Numbered from the stretch's first letter, positions 20,517-31,400 are shown. The stretch: 64,000 bases of DNA from Martensiomyces pterosporus (GCA_025201845.1 MU603937.1:116854-180853), one strand, 5' to 3'. Made by a program: numbers and translations. Notes: a model not told the origin generated them from the sequence alone.

Positions 20517-22601
20517 TCAGCGACGGTCAGGCGTGTCCTCAAGATCGGTGACTATAGCTACAACGACCGTGATATCGTCACGCTTGCCGCCCTGGTAGTA
20601 GAGTCCCTCCTGTATCGCACGCATCTGGAACGGGCTCTCGGCATACCGCGTGTCCTCGCTGACCAGCTTTGCGCGCTTGGCAATAGCCAAGCTAATGGCC
20701 TCGGGGTCCACGTGGAACTGCGGCAGTGAGAGCTTAGGTCTTGCCTCGGCCTGCGGATGTGCAGGCGGCGCTGCAACGACCGTCGACGCGGTGGGGGCTG
20801 GGGCTACGGCAGCGTCGTTGCTGCCTCCCTGGCACATCGCCTCTACCTTGTCGCCTGACTGCTGGGATTCGTACCACAGCGAGTCGTTGCTGTACTTCAG
20901 CTCCGGCTCGCCCTCTGCACGCATGATCGGCGGCAAATGCTGGTTGACCTCCTCCAAAATATCCTCATCAAAGAGGTTGTCAAACACGCCATCCGAGCCA
21001 ACGATGATGATGTCGCCCTTTTGGATCTTTAGGCGGAACACCTGGGAGTCCGATGGCCGGTCCGAGTGCTCCTCGGTGCCTAGCTGGTAAGGGAAATTGA
21101 ACGAGTGCTGCTGCTCCTCGGTTCGGTAAACCATATCGCCCTGGCGCACGACAGTCAGGCCGCAGTCGCCTAGGTTGGCCACGCGCAGCTCGTCGCCACG
21201 AAGGACCACAACGCATGCGGTGGACGAGCCGCGCATCGCGAGCAAGTCCATCTCGTCGACGGTGATCTCGTAAGCGCGGCGCAAAATGTCGACTGGCGCA
21301 GCCTCGTAGTAGTGCGAAAACATTTCGTCGTCGATGTCGTCGTAGCGCTGGACTTCCATGTGGACATGGTGCATCAGCCTGCGAGCAAACAGCGAAGGGT
21401 CAGCATTCTTCACGCCAGCCCATCCACCGACCCCATCGGCAATCCCCAGTGCGTCCGACCTGTGGAAAAACGCATCTTCGCCCGAACTTGTCGCCAGCTC
21501 GTCCTCTGCAGGGTCTGCGATTGGCGCTGCTCCTGAGGACGGGGTCTGAGCACCGCTGTCTGCGCCTGCACGAGTGCTTCCGATTTTATGAAATGTGTAT
21601 TTTTTGGGCAGGGGGACACGGTTCTCATGCTTGGGAATGCCTGTAGCCGCATGCGAAAACGTGTAGCTCTTTGGCACTCGCGTCCGGGTGCTGCCAGAGG
21701 ACCCATCTGTGCGCCTTGACGCCATGGCTGCCTTCCCACGCTCGGCAACCTTGGCTCTAATCCCGGCTTCCGAGCTGAGGAGCTGCGCGGATATCGCTGC
21801 GCTGTCGGTAAAGCTGCTGCTGTTGTCTTCGTCCCCATTAAACGGCACTCCTGGCTGCCTGTTTAGCGATATCGAGTGGAACTTGCGGGCAGATGTGCCC
21901 AGCCCAGCAGGCACCATGACGCCAGACGGGATGCTTCCGTGTACGCTCTGATGTGCAAACAGAAACACGCCTGCCGGAACAGACGGGATCGTGAACGGGA
22001 ACGACGAGTTCAGCGTGGGGAAATCCCAGCTAGCTGCGGTTCGCCAGATGTTCCATCGCCGCCTCTGGATGTAGATAGGGTTTGCGCTGAAAAACTTCCC
22101 CGACCTCAGTCTGCTTGGATCGCTTTTTTGTCTCAATCTCTGAGCACCTTTGCGCATGCTGGCTCTTCGAGAAGCGGCACCTGCTAGAGCCTGGCGTGGC
22201 ATCAGCTCCTCCTGGCGCAGCTCCTGCTGTTTTGGTAAAGAGCCGCTAGCCCTGTTTTTACATGTTTGCTGCTCTGTAGTGTAGAGCTGAGGCATGGCAG
22301 TGCTTGACGCGGCTCCTCCAGCCGCTGGTCGTGAAGGCGCTTGTGCTAGAGCCTTCTGCCTCGGCTCTGCTGCTGCTGGTCGCCTTTGTCGCCTTTCTAG
22401 CCATTTTTGAGCACCCTGCGATATCAAGCTCTTGGTAGAGTGCGCTGATTGTGGTGGTGGCGACCTAGGCGACCAAGAGAATAGAGCGCTGAGCGGCGCA
22501 AACACTGCTCGGTCTGCTAGCCGCCTCAGTCCGCCTCTTGCAGCTGGATCTCTGGATAGTCTCGCTAACGTCCATGACAAGTGCTTCGAGTCAGCGCCCA
22601 T
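20517..22601 (-). CDS. PTC7: PP2C-type protein phosphatase, Ptc7/PPTC7 subfamily, with long N-terminal extension
   Basis: Single exon, 694 residues. The catalytic domain occupies about residues 370-690 and shows the metal-binding motifs of the PPM fold: GEDAFF (about 375), GIADGVGGWAG (about 389), RGSSTACVVVL, ANLGDCGLTVVRQG, EEQQHSFNFPYQLG, IIIVGSDGVFDNL (about 534) and GGKRDDITVVVAIV (about 675). The DGVGGW and EEQQH variants are specific to Ptc7/PPTC7, a mitochondrial phosphatase controlling coenzyme Q biosynthesis and mitophagy in yeast and mammals. The first ~370 residues are Ala/Arg/Ser/Pro-rich and unrelated to known Ptc7 proteins; the start is basic and could serve mitochondrial import. 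An insertion (about 555-600) separates the last two conserved blocks. Internal Met residues would give shorter forms. Confidence 0.88.
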   Translation of the reverse strand: MGADSKHLSWTLARLSRDPAARGGLRRLADRAVFAPLSALFSWSPRSPPPQSAHSTKSLISQGAQKWLERRQRRPAAAEPRQKALAQAPSRPAAGGAASSTAMPQLYTTEQQTCKNRASGSLPKQQELRQEELMPRQALAGAASRRASMRKGAQRLRQKSDPSRLRSGKFFSANPIYIQRRRWNIWRTAASWDFPTLNSSFPFTIPSVPAGVFLFAHQSVHGSIPSGVMVPAGLGTSARKFHSISLNRQPGVPFNGDEDNSSSFTDSAAISAQLLSSEAGIRAKVAERGKAAMASRRTDGSSGSTRTRVPKSYTFSHAATGIPKHENRVPLPKKYTFHKIGSTRAGADSGAQTPSSGAAPIADPAEDELATSSGEDAFFHRSDALGIADGVGGWAGVKNADPSLFARRLMHHVHMEVQRYDDIDDEMFSHYYEAAPVDILRRAYEITVDEMDLLAMRGSSTACVVVLRGDELRVANLGDCGLTVVRQGDMVYRTEEQQHSFNFPYQLGTEEHSDRPSDSQVFRLKIQKGDIIIVGSDGVFDNLFDEDILEEVNQHLPPIMRAEGEPELKYSNDSLWYESQQSGDKVEAMCQGGSNDAAVAPAPTASTVVAAPPAHPQAEARPKLSLPQFHVDPEAISLAIAKRAKLVSEDTRYAESPFQMRAIQEGLYYQGGKRDDITVVVAIVTDLEDTPDRR

Positions 22602-23380
22602 TTACCTATGTGTGTCTGCTGTGGTTCGACTATTTACAGTTGCAGAGCTGCTATCTGGGTGTTGTCCGCTTGGACACTTGCTAAGGCAAAGAAGCGGCGT
22701 TTCAACCGAAAAGGACTGAATGTAGAGTGCGTGCAGGCTGCAACAAGACAGGGGAATGCGGTGTAGATTCTAGTGTAGAAAGCAAGGGAAAAGGCAGTGC
22801 GGGATAGAGCGTGGAAAAAAACAGTTGAAGGCAGGAGTGAAAGGAGCAAGGCGTGACAGCTACCGCCACCAGACATCGGGCTGTTAAGGACGGAGCGGGA
22901 GAAATTCCAGCCAATCGCACGCACATTCCCATGCCTGCTGCCGCTTCACCCTGCCCGATCACTCGGGTCCCTGACCAAGCAAATCACGCATCCCATGTGT
23001 TTGGCAGCACCAGCACTGGCAAAGCTAGCACCGCGCCGCTCTTATTCACTTGTGTTGCGCAACTACCGGTAGCATGTTATCTCGCGCTCCTAACGCTGCT
23101 CTGTCGGCGCTCAAATCCTGTGTGGTTGCTGGACATTGCCAGGCGCTTTTCTTTAGACAGCGGCGATGCTACACATCTATCGCAAAAAGGCTGCACCACG
23201 TGAGCTGCACAGCCCCCTGCCACCCCCCACTCTCATTCTTCTCTGCACTCCGCTGGCATTCAACACAAACGCCGCAATAAAACCACATGCCGGCTTCATT
23301 CAATTAGAGGAAAAGAAGGAACAGCGGATGAATGACTCGGCAGTATCAGTGACCAGACTGGGGGCTGCGGCAAGCTGGCA
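22602..23380. other. Intergenic, about 0.8 kb: PTC7 promoter and IPK2 3' flank
   Basis: The only candidate here is the short plus-strand open frame at 23074-23280 listed separately. Otherwise there are purine/pyrimidine-rich stretches and no conserved motif. Confidence 0.35.
23074..23280 (+). CDS. Possible small mitochondrial protein or first exon (uncertain)
   Basis: An ATG-initiated frame of 68 codons. Its first ~42 residues (MLSRAPNAALSALKSCVV... RRCYTSIAKRLHH) lack acidic residues and are rich in Arg/Ala/Ser, like a mitochondrial presequence. A GTGAGC donor-like site directly follows the LHH codons, and an ATTAG acceptor-like site lies ~110 bp on, which would give a short alternative C-terminus. 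No family is recognisable, and only ~180 bp remain before the IPK2 stop, so at most one more short exon fits. It may be chance. Confidence 0.2.
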   Translation: MLSRAPNAALSALKSCVVAGHCQALFFRQRRCYTSIAKRLHHVSCTAPCHPPLSFFSALRWHSTQTPQ

Positions 23381-24375
23381 CTAATTTCCCATGATGCCGC
23401 GGAACAGCTCGATAAGCTTGCGCAGACCAAACAGATAGCACTCGTCTTGTCCTTTGCCTGGTGTCCAGTGCGAGTGCGCAAAGTCGATGGCTCTCATATC
23501 GAGCAACGCATCGCTTTTCTCGTCATCGTCACCGTCGCTCTCCTCGCCAGAAGACGCCTTGAAGTCGGCGTCTCCCCCGAGGAACGCCTGGTACCGCTGC
23601 TTGTCTGCATCGTACACAAACAGCAGCGAGCTTGCGTACATTCTGGTTTCAGACTCCTCCACCACTTGCAGGTACTCCTCAAGCTCTACGATGAATTGCC
23701 GGATGATGAACTGCCGATACCCTGCTGACACTTCGCTTTTGGCTGCGGCAAAAAATGTTGCCAGCGCATCGCTGATCGTGCTCTCAGTCAGGCCGCGGCA
23801 CCAGTCGCGGGACGCTGCTGGGTGCCCGTGCACAAGCATGCCACACACACGCACTCCAAGCGTGGCGGTGGTTGTCTCATGCGCCTTGTGCTCCATCCGC
23901 TGACGCTTTTCCTCAGTGGCATCGTCGTCATACAGCCGCGTGCCAACCTTAATGTCCATCACACACGCCTTTCGGAACCCGCCTGCCACGTTCTCCAGGC
24001 AGATGTACTAATTTCAATATTCCATAGTGCGGGGAGAGGACAGGGAATTAGAGGTATGCATATGGTGCAGCTGTGTTCTTGCTATGCACAGCCAGTCTTA
24101 CAGAGTGCGGTGTTGGGCCTTACCATTTCGCCCTCGACGCCCTTTTCCTCTTCACTGGCAACTCCACGCTGCAGAGTGCCGTAGTAGTCTGGCAGGAATG
24201 CCTTGAACTTTGGGTGCGACGCTGCGCCCTCATAGAACAGCTGCTCGCGCTTGCTGAGGGGCTTGATGACCATCCTGTCTCCTTCGACAGCCAAAACTCC
24301 ATCGTGGCCAGCCACTTGGAGCGAGAAAGGCTGGATCTGCGCTTCGCTGATTTCTGCCATCTGTCCGTTTTCCAT
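23381..24375 (-). CDS. IPK2: Inositol polyphosphate multikinase (Arg82/Ipk2 family)
   Basis: Two exons, 24124-24375 and 23381-24007, give 292 residues; the 116-nt intron has an ATG|GTAAGG donor and ATTAG acceptor, phase 0. IPK-family motifs in order: KPLSKREQLFYEGAA, LPDYYGTLQRG, ICLENVAGGF, the inositol-phosphate binding motif ACVMDIKVG (residues 98-106, with catalytic Asp102 and Lys104), ASSLLFVYDAD and the ATP/Mg motif RAIDFAHSHW. An acidic Ser-rich insertion (SGEESDGDDDEKSD) precedes the last motif. The enzyme converts Ins(1,4,5)P3 to higher inositol phosphates in the nucleus and affects transcription and phosphate signalling. The PxxxDxKxG consensus has Ala instead of the first Pro. ATG 24375 was chosen; the frame upstream reaches only GTG. 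Confidence 0.9.
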
Positions 24376-25012
24376 TTCAGCTGCTGCTTGTGGTCTTGCT
24401 CTTGCCGCCAGATGTCGGTGTTTTAACGATAGCGTTTCCACGCACTCAAAGAAATCTGCAATCTCGATATCTGGAAATGGCTTGTGTGCTTATGTTACAC
24501 CCACCTGATGCTACCGATCGCCACAAGGTTGATGCAGCGGGTTTGCGTATAAGCCTAGATGGCCTCCATTGTGTGCTTTAGTTATATGTAACGCTGAATT
24601 GGCTGGATACTGGCACAGAAGAATCAGAACAGCCACTATATCATTAGGCTTCCAGACAAGTAGAGGCGTAGAGAGATATGCCAGCACCGCATTCTTGGTG
24701 CTCTTGCGAAAGCAAACGCCGCCGCTTGCCAGCTGCTGATATTCGGCACCAGTCTTTCTGGCGCCCTAGGCAATCTATAAAATGACAGCACTGAGCGCCA
24801 GCGGTTGAGCTTGAATATATAGCTGCACATGCGGTTGTATATTTCATGAAATGAAGAGCTGACAAGCTTAGTTGAACACCAAGACAAAGGTAAAGAAAAG
24901 CGGCTATAAAAGTGCTGGGTGGTGGAGAATAGTGCTAATGTGAGCAACGAGTTGGCAGGCGGCTTGTAGTATTGCCATAGGCTGAATGAAGTGCCATGCA
25001 GCAAGACTGAGC
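24376..25012. other. Intergenic: IPK2 promoter and RPN10 3' flank
   Basis: No gene is seen in 637 bp. Open frames here are short and without recognisable composition. Confidence 0.4.
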
Positions 25013-26180
25013 CTACTTGTCTTCTGTTTTATCTTTGCTGGAATCACGGCTGTCATTGCTGCTGTTCTTCGAATCCGACCCAAGGGCACTCTGCAGGGCT
25101 GGGTCGTCCGGGTTTACGCCAGGGAGCGATCCAATAAGCGACGCTACCAAGTCGTCATTGTTGGTGCTGCCGCCTGCTGCTCCCGAGGACTCAGCACTGC
25201 CGTCATTGCTGCTTTCTTGGAGTGACATCTGAATAGCGCGCCTGATCTGCTCGTCCTCATCAAGATCCTGCATCTCGGCATCGCCATCATCATGGGCAGC
25301 CGAGGTTTGCTGGGCCGTCGACTCAGCACCAGCCTCCGCAGCAGCCTCGCCGCGCTGTGCCGCTTCTCTGCGCTGCCGCTCCTCCTCCTCCTGCAGCGAC
25401 ATGCGCAGGGCAAGGGCAAGCTCTGGGTCGAGATCCGGGTCAACACCAAAGTCAAAGCTGCCTCCGCTGCCTCCGGCGGCGCCGCTCGCACCGGTGTTGC
25501 TGCTGCCACCAACGATAGACGACGTTCTGATTTGCTCGCTCAAAACATGCGGGCCTGGCGGGATCGAGACCAGGTGAGAGGTATCGTTGTTGTTAGCAGC
25601 ATCCACAAACGCCGTGAGCTTCTGCTCGTTTGTCGTGTGCTCGCCAAAGTTAACCACGTCCACAGACACGCCGTTCTTCTTCAGCTTCTTTCCAAGCTTC
25701 ACCAGCGACTTTTCATCGGCGGCTATGGGGCTAGCAGCGAACGCGATGATTCTCTGTTTTTGATACTTGTTTGCGCGGTGCTTCAGAACGAGCTACTTGC
25801 CATGCAAATAAGAAAAGAAAGGGGCAGCCATTAGCAGCACCCTTGCAAGTGGTCTCCGCATTGGTATTCGAGTCGCTGCTGCAAAGAGCTCTTACCTGCG
25901 CAATCTGGATTCCTGTGTCAAAGTGTGCTTCACCGCGGATATCGAGTCCATGCATTCCTTTCAGCAAGGCGCCCAAATCAGCAGTGAGCGAGACAAGCAC
26001 TTCTGGGCTGTCGCCAGCATTAGCAATCACGCCCACAGTGTTCTCGGGGTTGTCGCCCGTCTTCATACCAAACAGGTAGTGAACCGCATCAATCTGCGCC
26101 TGGTACCGATTGGGCGTGTAGTCGCCGTTGCGAGCCCACTCTGAGTTGTCGATGACAAGCACCGTAGCCTCGAGAACCAT
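25013..26180 (-). CDS. RPN10: 26S proteasome regulatory subunit Rpn10 (ubiquitin receptor)
   Basis: Two exons, 25896-26180 and 25013-25792, give 354 residues; the 103-nt intron (CAG|GTAAGA...GTAG) lies at QIAQ|LVLKHR. Residues 1-190 form the VWA domain (MVLEATVLVIDNSEWARNGD, RYQAQIDAVHYLFG, GLDIRGEAHFDTGIQIAQ, QRIIAFAASPIAADEK). Two ubiquitin-interacting motifs follow: DPELALALRMSLQEEEE and DEQIRRAIQMSLQESS. The tail is acidic and Ser-rich. Rpn10 sits at the base-lid junction of the 19S particle and captures polyubiquitin. Yeast Rpn10 has one UIM; two UIMs is the animal-like arrangement. The promoter lies in 26181-26550. Confidence 0.95.
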
Positions 26181-26550
26181 GATTTCGCACGTGTGTGAGT
26201 ATGTAATAGAATCCGCAACAAAGCAGGCAGCGTTTGCAAGGAAAAGAGGCGAAGAAGCCGGCTTTGCAATTGCAACGGCAGCCCTTCGCAGCAATCGCAG
26301 CTCGCGCCTTACGTATTTCGCTTACGTGGGCCGCAGATGAGCCACGCGCGCCGAGCCGCCGAGCCGCCGAGCCGGGGTGCAGAGTCGCAATATGGCCTGC
26401 AAGCTAGCAAGGCGCATGTCGCCACAGCGAATGCCAGCTGCCAGATCATCCATGCTATCTCAGCGAACGACATGCAGGAAGCGTGTTACTAGGCCGAGAG
26501 GCACCAAGTATGTATTTGTCAAAACAAGATAATAAAGCTCTGCTATGCAT
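26181..26550. other. Intergenic: RPN10 promoter and RPS23 3' flank
   Basis: No gene is seen. Three perfect tandem copies of CCGAGCCG lie at 26351-26374, about 170 bp upstream of the RPN10 start. I found no exact PACE proteasome element (GGTGGCAAA). Confidence 0.4.
26351..26374. repeat. Triple tandem CCGAGCCG octamer in the RPN10 upstream region
   Basis: Three perfect head-to-tail 8-bp copies (26351-26358, 26359-26366, 26367-26374). The position in a promoter makes a factor-binding role possible but unproven; slippage is the alternative. Confidence 0.85.
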
Positions 26551-27558
26551 TTACGAGCGGGGCTTCTCCTTCTTCTCCTTGTACAGGGCGAAGAGGGAAA
26601 CGCCAGAGACCTTGACGATCTTGAAGCGGACACCGGGGATATCACCGACGGCACGGCCCTTGCGACCGAAACCAGCAATGAGGACCTCGTCGTTCTCATC
26701 GACGTAGTTGAGGCAACCGTCGTTGGGGACGAAGGCGGTGATCTTCTTGCCGTTCTTGATCAGCTGGCAACGAACACACTTGCGAATAGCAGAGTTAGGC
26801 TGCTTGGCCTCAACACCGCTACAGCAACGTCAAAATGAAATGACACCGAGATGCAGAATAGGCAATCAGTACACACAGTGCATACATAGAATATGGACCA
26901 AACGCCGCTTCATGCGTCCCTCCAGCAAGCGCGTGCAACTTACATCTTCTCAAGCACGATTCCCTTGGCGTGGGAAGAGCCACCGAAGGGCGACGACTTG
27001 TAAGCGGTACCAAGAGCGCGCTTCTTGTACTGCTTGTCGGCCCAGCGCTGCTCACGGCGGTGAGTGCGCAGCTTACGGGCAGCGTTAAGTCCTCTAGGCT
27101 TGCCTTTACCTATGTGCGCAGAGCAGAGATGAGGCGAAAATAGCGTTTGGAATCAGCAAATGCTGGCTACAGTATTGCCGCGCAACAAAAAGCGCCCGCT
27201 GCCTCAATTGACAGCGCAATGCAAGCAGCCGGCCGGCATGAGTAGTAGTGTGGCAGCGGAACAGCCGCGCAGTCTGCGGCTCGTGGGGCCTCCAAGGCTG
27301 AATGAGCCTCCAGTTTTGTGGAATTTGCCTGCGCCGCAATCTGCCCCGAGGCTTCAGTCCCACAAAGTACGGGGCGCTGGACATTCACGGTATGCCGCAT
27401 CCAATCTTTGCGCATGGCGAATCTGTTGCGCTGCCGATCGCGTATCCATCCCTGCGCATCCATCGCTACTCCCCGCGCGTTGCATCCATCCGCTGCCACT
27501 ACTACTGCCGGCGCTCTCTTTCGTATGCGTAGCGCCAGTATGCATTCTCCTTACCCAT
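26551..27558 (-). CDS. RPS23: 40S ribosomal protein S23 (uS12)
   Basis: Three exons (27555-27558, 26944-27109, 26551-26818) give 145 residues, close to the 143-145 of other eukaryotes. The first exon is only ATGG: the sequence reads ATGG|GTAAGG, a 445-nt intron, then CATAG|GTAAAGGCAAGCC, restoring [16 protein letters not shown]. The second intron (26819-26943) splits an Ile codon in [19 protein letters not shown]. The universally conserved decoding-centre loop KQPNSAIRK, containing the hydroxylated Pro, is intact, as is the C-terminus ([23 protein letters not shown]). The gene is divergent from the importin gene. Ribosomal-protein introns can host snoRNAs; I saw no clear C/D box pair here. 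Confidence 0.95.
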
Positions 27559-28125
27559 TGTTTATATTTCAAGTTTTCGACGAACGTGAAAAAAGAGAGT
27601 GATCTATTAGCCGCTGGTGCTGCTGGCTGCTATGTCGCGCACGCCTTCGCTGCCTCCAGCCCTCTCTTTGCCAGCAACAGAGGTTTGCCGGCACAGCAGC
27701 AGCAAAGCGGAAAATCAGCAGCAGCCTTAGACAGCTGATCAATCACGACGATCATCAATCGGCTGATCGCTGGGGCAGCAGCAGAAAAAAATTCTGGAGC
27801 GGCAGCCAGCAGCCAGGCGTGCAAATGCTGGTAAACAGCGCCGATGAGGCGGGGGAGGGGATCGTGCAGGCAAGGCCACACAAAAGCCCTGGGGAGCGGG
27901 TGGATGCTAGGCGAGGCAAGCTGCAAGCGGTTTACTTGGCCCTCTTTTTTTTTCTGTTTCCGTACTTTAATATCGCCCATTTCTCGCTCCAACCCTCCCC
28001 TTCGCACATTTGTAGCGCTGGCCCAGGCGCATTTGCCACATTTTGTATAGAGCCACCGGCACCTCAAAACTCACCACGCTTGTACCAGAAACCGCCGCTC
28101 GGGGCCCTTGCCACTACTCGCTCAT
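27559..28125. other. Divergent promoter region, RPS23 / importin
   Basis: No gene is seen. It contains a T9-type pyrimidine run near 27947-27955 and CT-rich sequence towards the importin ATG, and A-rich sequence on the RPS23 side. It probably drives both highly expressed neighbours. Confidence 0.4.
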
Positions 28126-31100
28126 ATGGACGCCCACTCGCTTGTCGGCCTCTTTGAGGCCACTTACCACCAGGACCCTGCTGTCCGCGAAGACGCCGAG
28201 CAGAAGCTCGAGCAGGTAAGCCAGAGCGGCGTTTTGGCAGCATGCTGCTTATACTGCCTGCCACACATCGCAAGCACCACAACAAACAAGCCATTCATTA
28301 TGCCTCTGGTGCTCAGGTTCCATTGTTATCTCCTATCTGCGCGGCTTTCTCAGTGTAGCTCGCATCCAGCGAAAGCTTTCTCAGCACGCTGCTGCAGATG
28401 ATCAGCGCCGCCGATCTCCCAATGGGCACCAGGCAGGCAGCCTCGATCTACTTTAAGAACCGCGTCCGCCGAGCCTGGTCAGCCACTGCACGCGCGCTCG
28501 AGGTCTATGCCCCTATTAGCGAGGCCGACCGCTCTGTAACAAAAGACAACATCCTGAAGGTCATCTACTCATCGCCCCAAGCCATCAAGCTCCAGCTCAC
28601 CGAGTGCTTGGGCATCATTCTGAACTTTGACTTCCCCGACAAGTGGCCGCAGTTCACCCACCAGCTCCAGGAGCTGCTTCAGGCACAGGACCCGCAGATG
28701 GTCTATACTGGTCTTCTTGCCCTGCTCGAGGTGATCAAGGTGTACCGCTACAGCCAGACAAAGCGCAAGGTTGTTGACGAGATCACGAAGGAGCTGTTCC
28801 CCCGCGTGCAAAAGGTTGCCGAGGAGGCCATCGCCTCGGACGACGAGCTGGCCATGCGCATGGTATGGGCAGCGTTCAAGTCGTACTATGCTGCAATCCA
28901 GGTCGAGCTCCCGCTTGCTCTCCAGGAGCCCGGCAACCTGGTTGCATGGGGCACCAGCTTTATCAAGATGATCGAGAAGCCCATTGCTTTTGACAAGGAG
29001 ACTGTCGATGACGAGACCGCGAAGGAGCCCGCATGGAAGGCCAAGAAGTGGGCGATTCGCAGCGTCAACCGCCTCTATGGCCGCTACGGAAACCCTGCCT
29101 TGCTTCCCGGAAACAACAAGCGCTACAATGCCTTTGCCAAGCTGTTCACTGCCAACTTTTTGCCTCAGATCCTGCAGGTCTATCTCAAGCAGATCGAGGG
29201 CTACACGGCTGGCACCGTGTGGATGTCGTCGCGCGTCCGGGGTCTCGTTGCGCAGCTGCTTTCTGACTGCGTGAAGGAGAAGTCTGCCTGGAAGCTGCTG
29301 AAGCCCCATGTCGAGAGCATTGTGTCTCACTACATCTTCCCCCAGATGTGCTTCGCCGAGTCCGACCAGGAGCTCTGGGAGGACAACCCTGTCGAGTACG
29401 TCCAAAAGAAGATCGACCCCATCGACGACTTTGGCTCAGCATCGCTTGCTGCGTCCAACCTTCTTATTGACTTTGCTGTTGACCGCAAGAAGGCCACGCT
29501 GTCCACGATCCTTGGCTTTATCAACTCTGTCCTCGCTACGTACTCCCAGGCCCCCGAGGAGGCGCGCAACCCCAGGCTCAAGGACGGCGCGCTTGCGATG
29601 ATGAGCTCGCTTTGCGGGCTTTTGTCTTCGCGCAAGTCGCCTATCATCAGCACGCTCCCCGACTTTTTGCTCACTCACGTCATCCCCGAGTTCAAGAGCA
29701 GCTACGGCTTCCTCCGTGCGCGTGCGCTGGATACTTACTGCCGCTACAGCAGCGTCGAATTCCCTGACAAGCGCATCACCCAGGGTATCTTTGAGTCTGT
29801 GTACGGCCTGCTCAATGACGCCGAGCTCCCTGTCCGCGTCCATGCTGCTCTTGCTCTGCAGCCCATGATCGAAAACGAGGATATCCGCGCTGCCTTGCTC
29901 AACCACCTGCCCCAGGTCATGCAGGTCTTCCTCAACCTCACCAACGAGATCGACTCGGACACCATCACCCATGTCATTGAGGAGTTTGTCGAGATCTTTG
30001 CCGACCAGATGGCGCCGTTTGCCGTCCAGCTCGCCCAGCAGCTGTGCGACACTTTCATGCGCGTCATCGGCGACATCGCTGTCAACACCCCCGACATTGC
30101 TAGCGCCGACATTGATGAGATCAGCGACAAGAGCATGGCTGCCATGGGTGTTCTGAAGACCCTTGGCACGCTCGTTCTCAACTTGGAAAGCTCTTCTGAT
30201 GTCGTGTACAAGCTTGAGGAGGTCATTTTCCCCGTCATCCGCTTTGTGCTCGAGCAGCGCCTGGTTGACCTGTACGACGAGGCCTACGAGATCCTTGACT
30301 GCTGCACCTTCTCTGTCAAGGCCGTGTCGCCCAACGCGTGGAACCTGTTTGGGGTCATCTACGACTGCTTCAAGAGCGATGGCACCGATTTCATCGAGGA
30401 GATGCTGCCGTCCCTGGACAACTACGTCTCGTACGGTATGGACGTTGTTGCAGCCAACAGCGAGGTGCAGTCGCGGCTCTTTGACATCATAGAGACCGTC
30501 ATGAAGAGCGACCGCGTGGGCGAGACCGACCGCATCTGCGCCTGCAAGCTTGCCGAAGCCATCATGCTCAATGGCCGTGGCAAGATTGATGGCATGATCC
30601 CTGGCTTCATCAGCCTCGCTGCTGCCTACCTGCTGGTCAAGGATGCCATCGAGACCCGTGGCTTCCTTGTGTACTCGCTGGAGGTTATTCTCAATGCTCT
30701 GCACTACAACCCTGTCATCACTCTGAATGTCCTCGAGCAGTACAAGTGGACCGAGGACATCTTCACTCGCCTGATGCAGAACGTCGACAAGTTCACTCGC
30801 GTTCACGACAAGAAGCTCCTTATCCTCGGTCTCACTGCCATTCTGTCTGTGCCAGCCAGCCAGCTTCCGGCATCGCTCCAGACTGGACTCCCTCAGGTGT
30901 TTGACGGCGTGCTGCAGACCTTCCGCTCGTTTGACAAGGCTGTTGAGGCCCGCGATGCCCTTGAGAAGATGTACGAGGGCGCCGGCGAGGGCGACTTTGA
31001 CAACGAGTACGAGTGGGACGGAAACGAGGACGAGGACTTTGAGGCTGGCCTTGAGGACGACGACGCCGATGACCTCGAGAACGAGTATCTGCGCGAGCTT

Positions 31101-31400
31101 GCCAGCCAGGCATCCAAGGCAATTGGCGGCGACCCCGAGGATGAGGACGATGACGGGTTCGGATCGGACGACGATATCTACGACGAAGCCCTCGAGGAGG
31201 AGCTCGCTTTCGAGACCCCTCTTGACAGCGTCAACGCGCACATCCACCTCCAGGACAAGCTCGCCGAGCTGCAGAGCAACAACCCGGCCACATACAACAT
31301 CATTGTGCAGAGCCTCAACCCCGAGAACTCCCAGCTCCTTCAGTCGCTCGTTGAGGAGGCCAACACGCAGCGTGCCAGCCAGGCAAACACGCAGCAGTAA
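28126..31400 (+). CDS. Importin-beta family karyopherin, importin-7/8 type (Nmd5/Sxm1)
   Basis: Two exons, 28126-28215 and 28359-31400, give 1043 residues (yeast Nmd5 has 1048). The intron (143 nt, CAG|GTAAGC...TGTAG) lies at KLEQ|LASSESFLSTLL. The N-terminal importin-beta domain shows LVGLFEATYHQDPAVREDAEQKL and LPMGTRQAASIYFKNRVRRAW; the remainder is HEAT-repeat helices. A long acidic stretch near the C-terminus (about residues 880-960, WDGNEDEDFEAGLEDDDADD) matches the acidic loop of Imp7/8. The protein should carry ribosomal proteins, histones or TFIIS-like cargo into the nucleus with RanGTP. I cannot tell the Nmd5 and Sxm1 orthologues apart by eye. Confidence 0.92.

Noticed and set aside
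26819..27554. Intronic C/D snoRNA in RPS23
   Set aside because: I found no convincing RTGATGA...CTGA pair by eye; an H/ACA RNA cannot be excluded without structure scoring.
27160..27738. 192-codon plus-strand frame inside the first RPS23 intron and beyond
   Set aside because: Composition is random-like and it spans the RPS23 start on the opposite strand.
29436..31247. 603-codon minus-strand frame opposite the importin gene
   Set aside because: Mirror frame caused by codon bias; composition is Val/Leu/Asp/His-rich without motifs.
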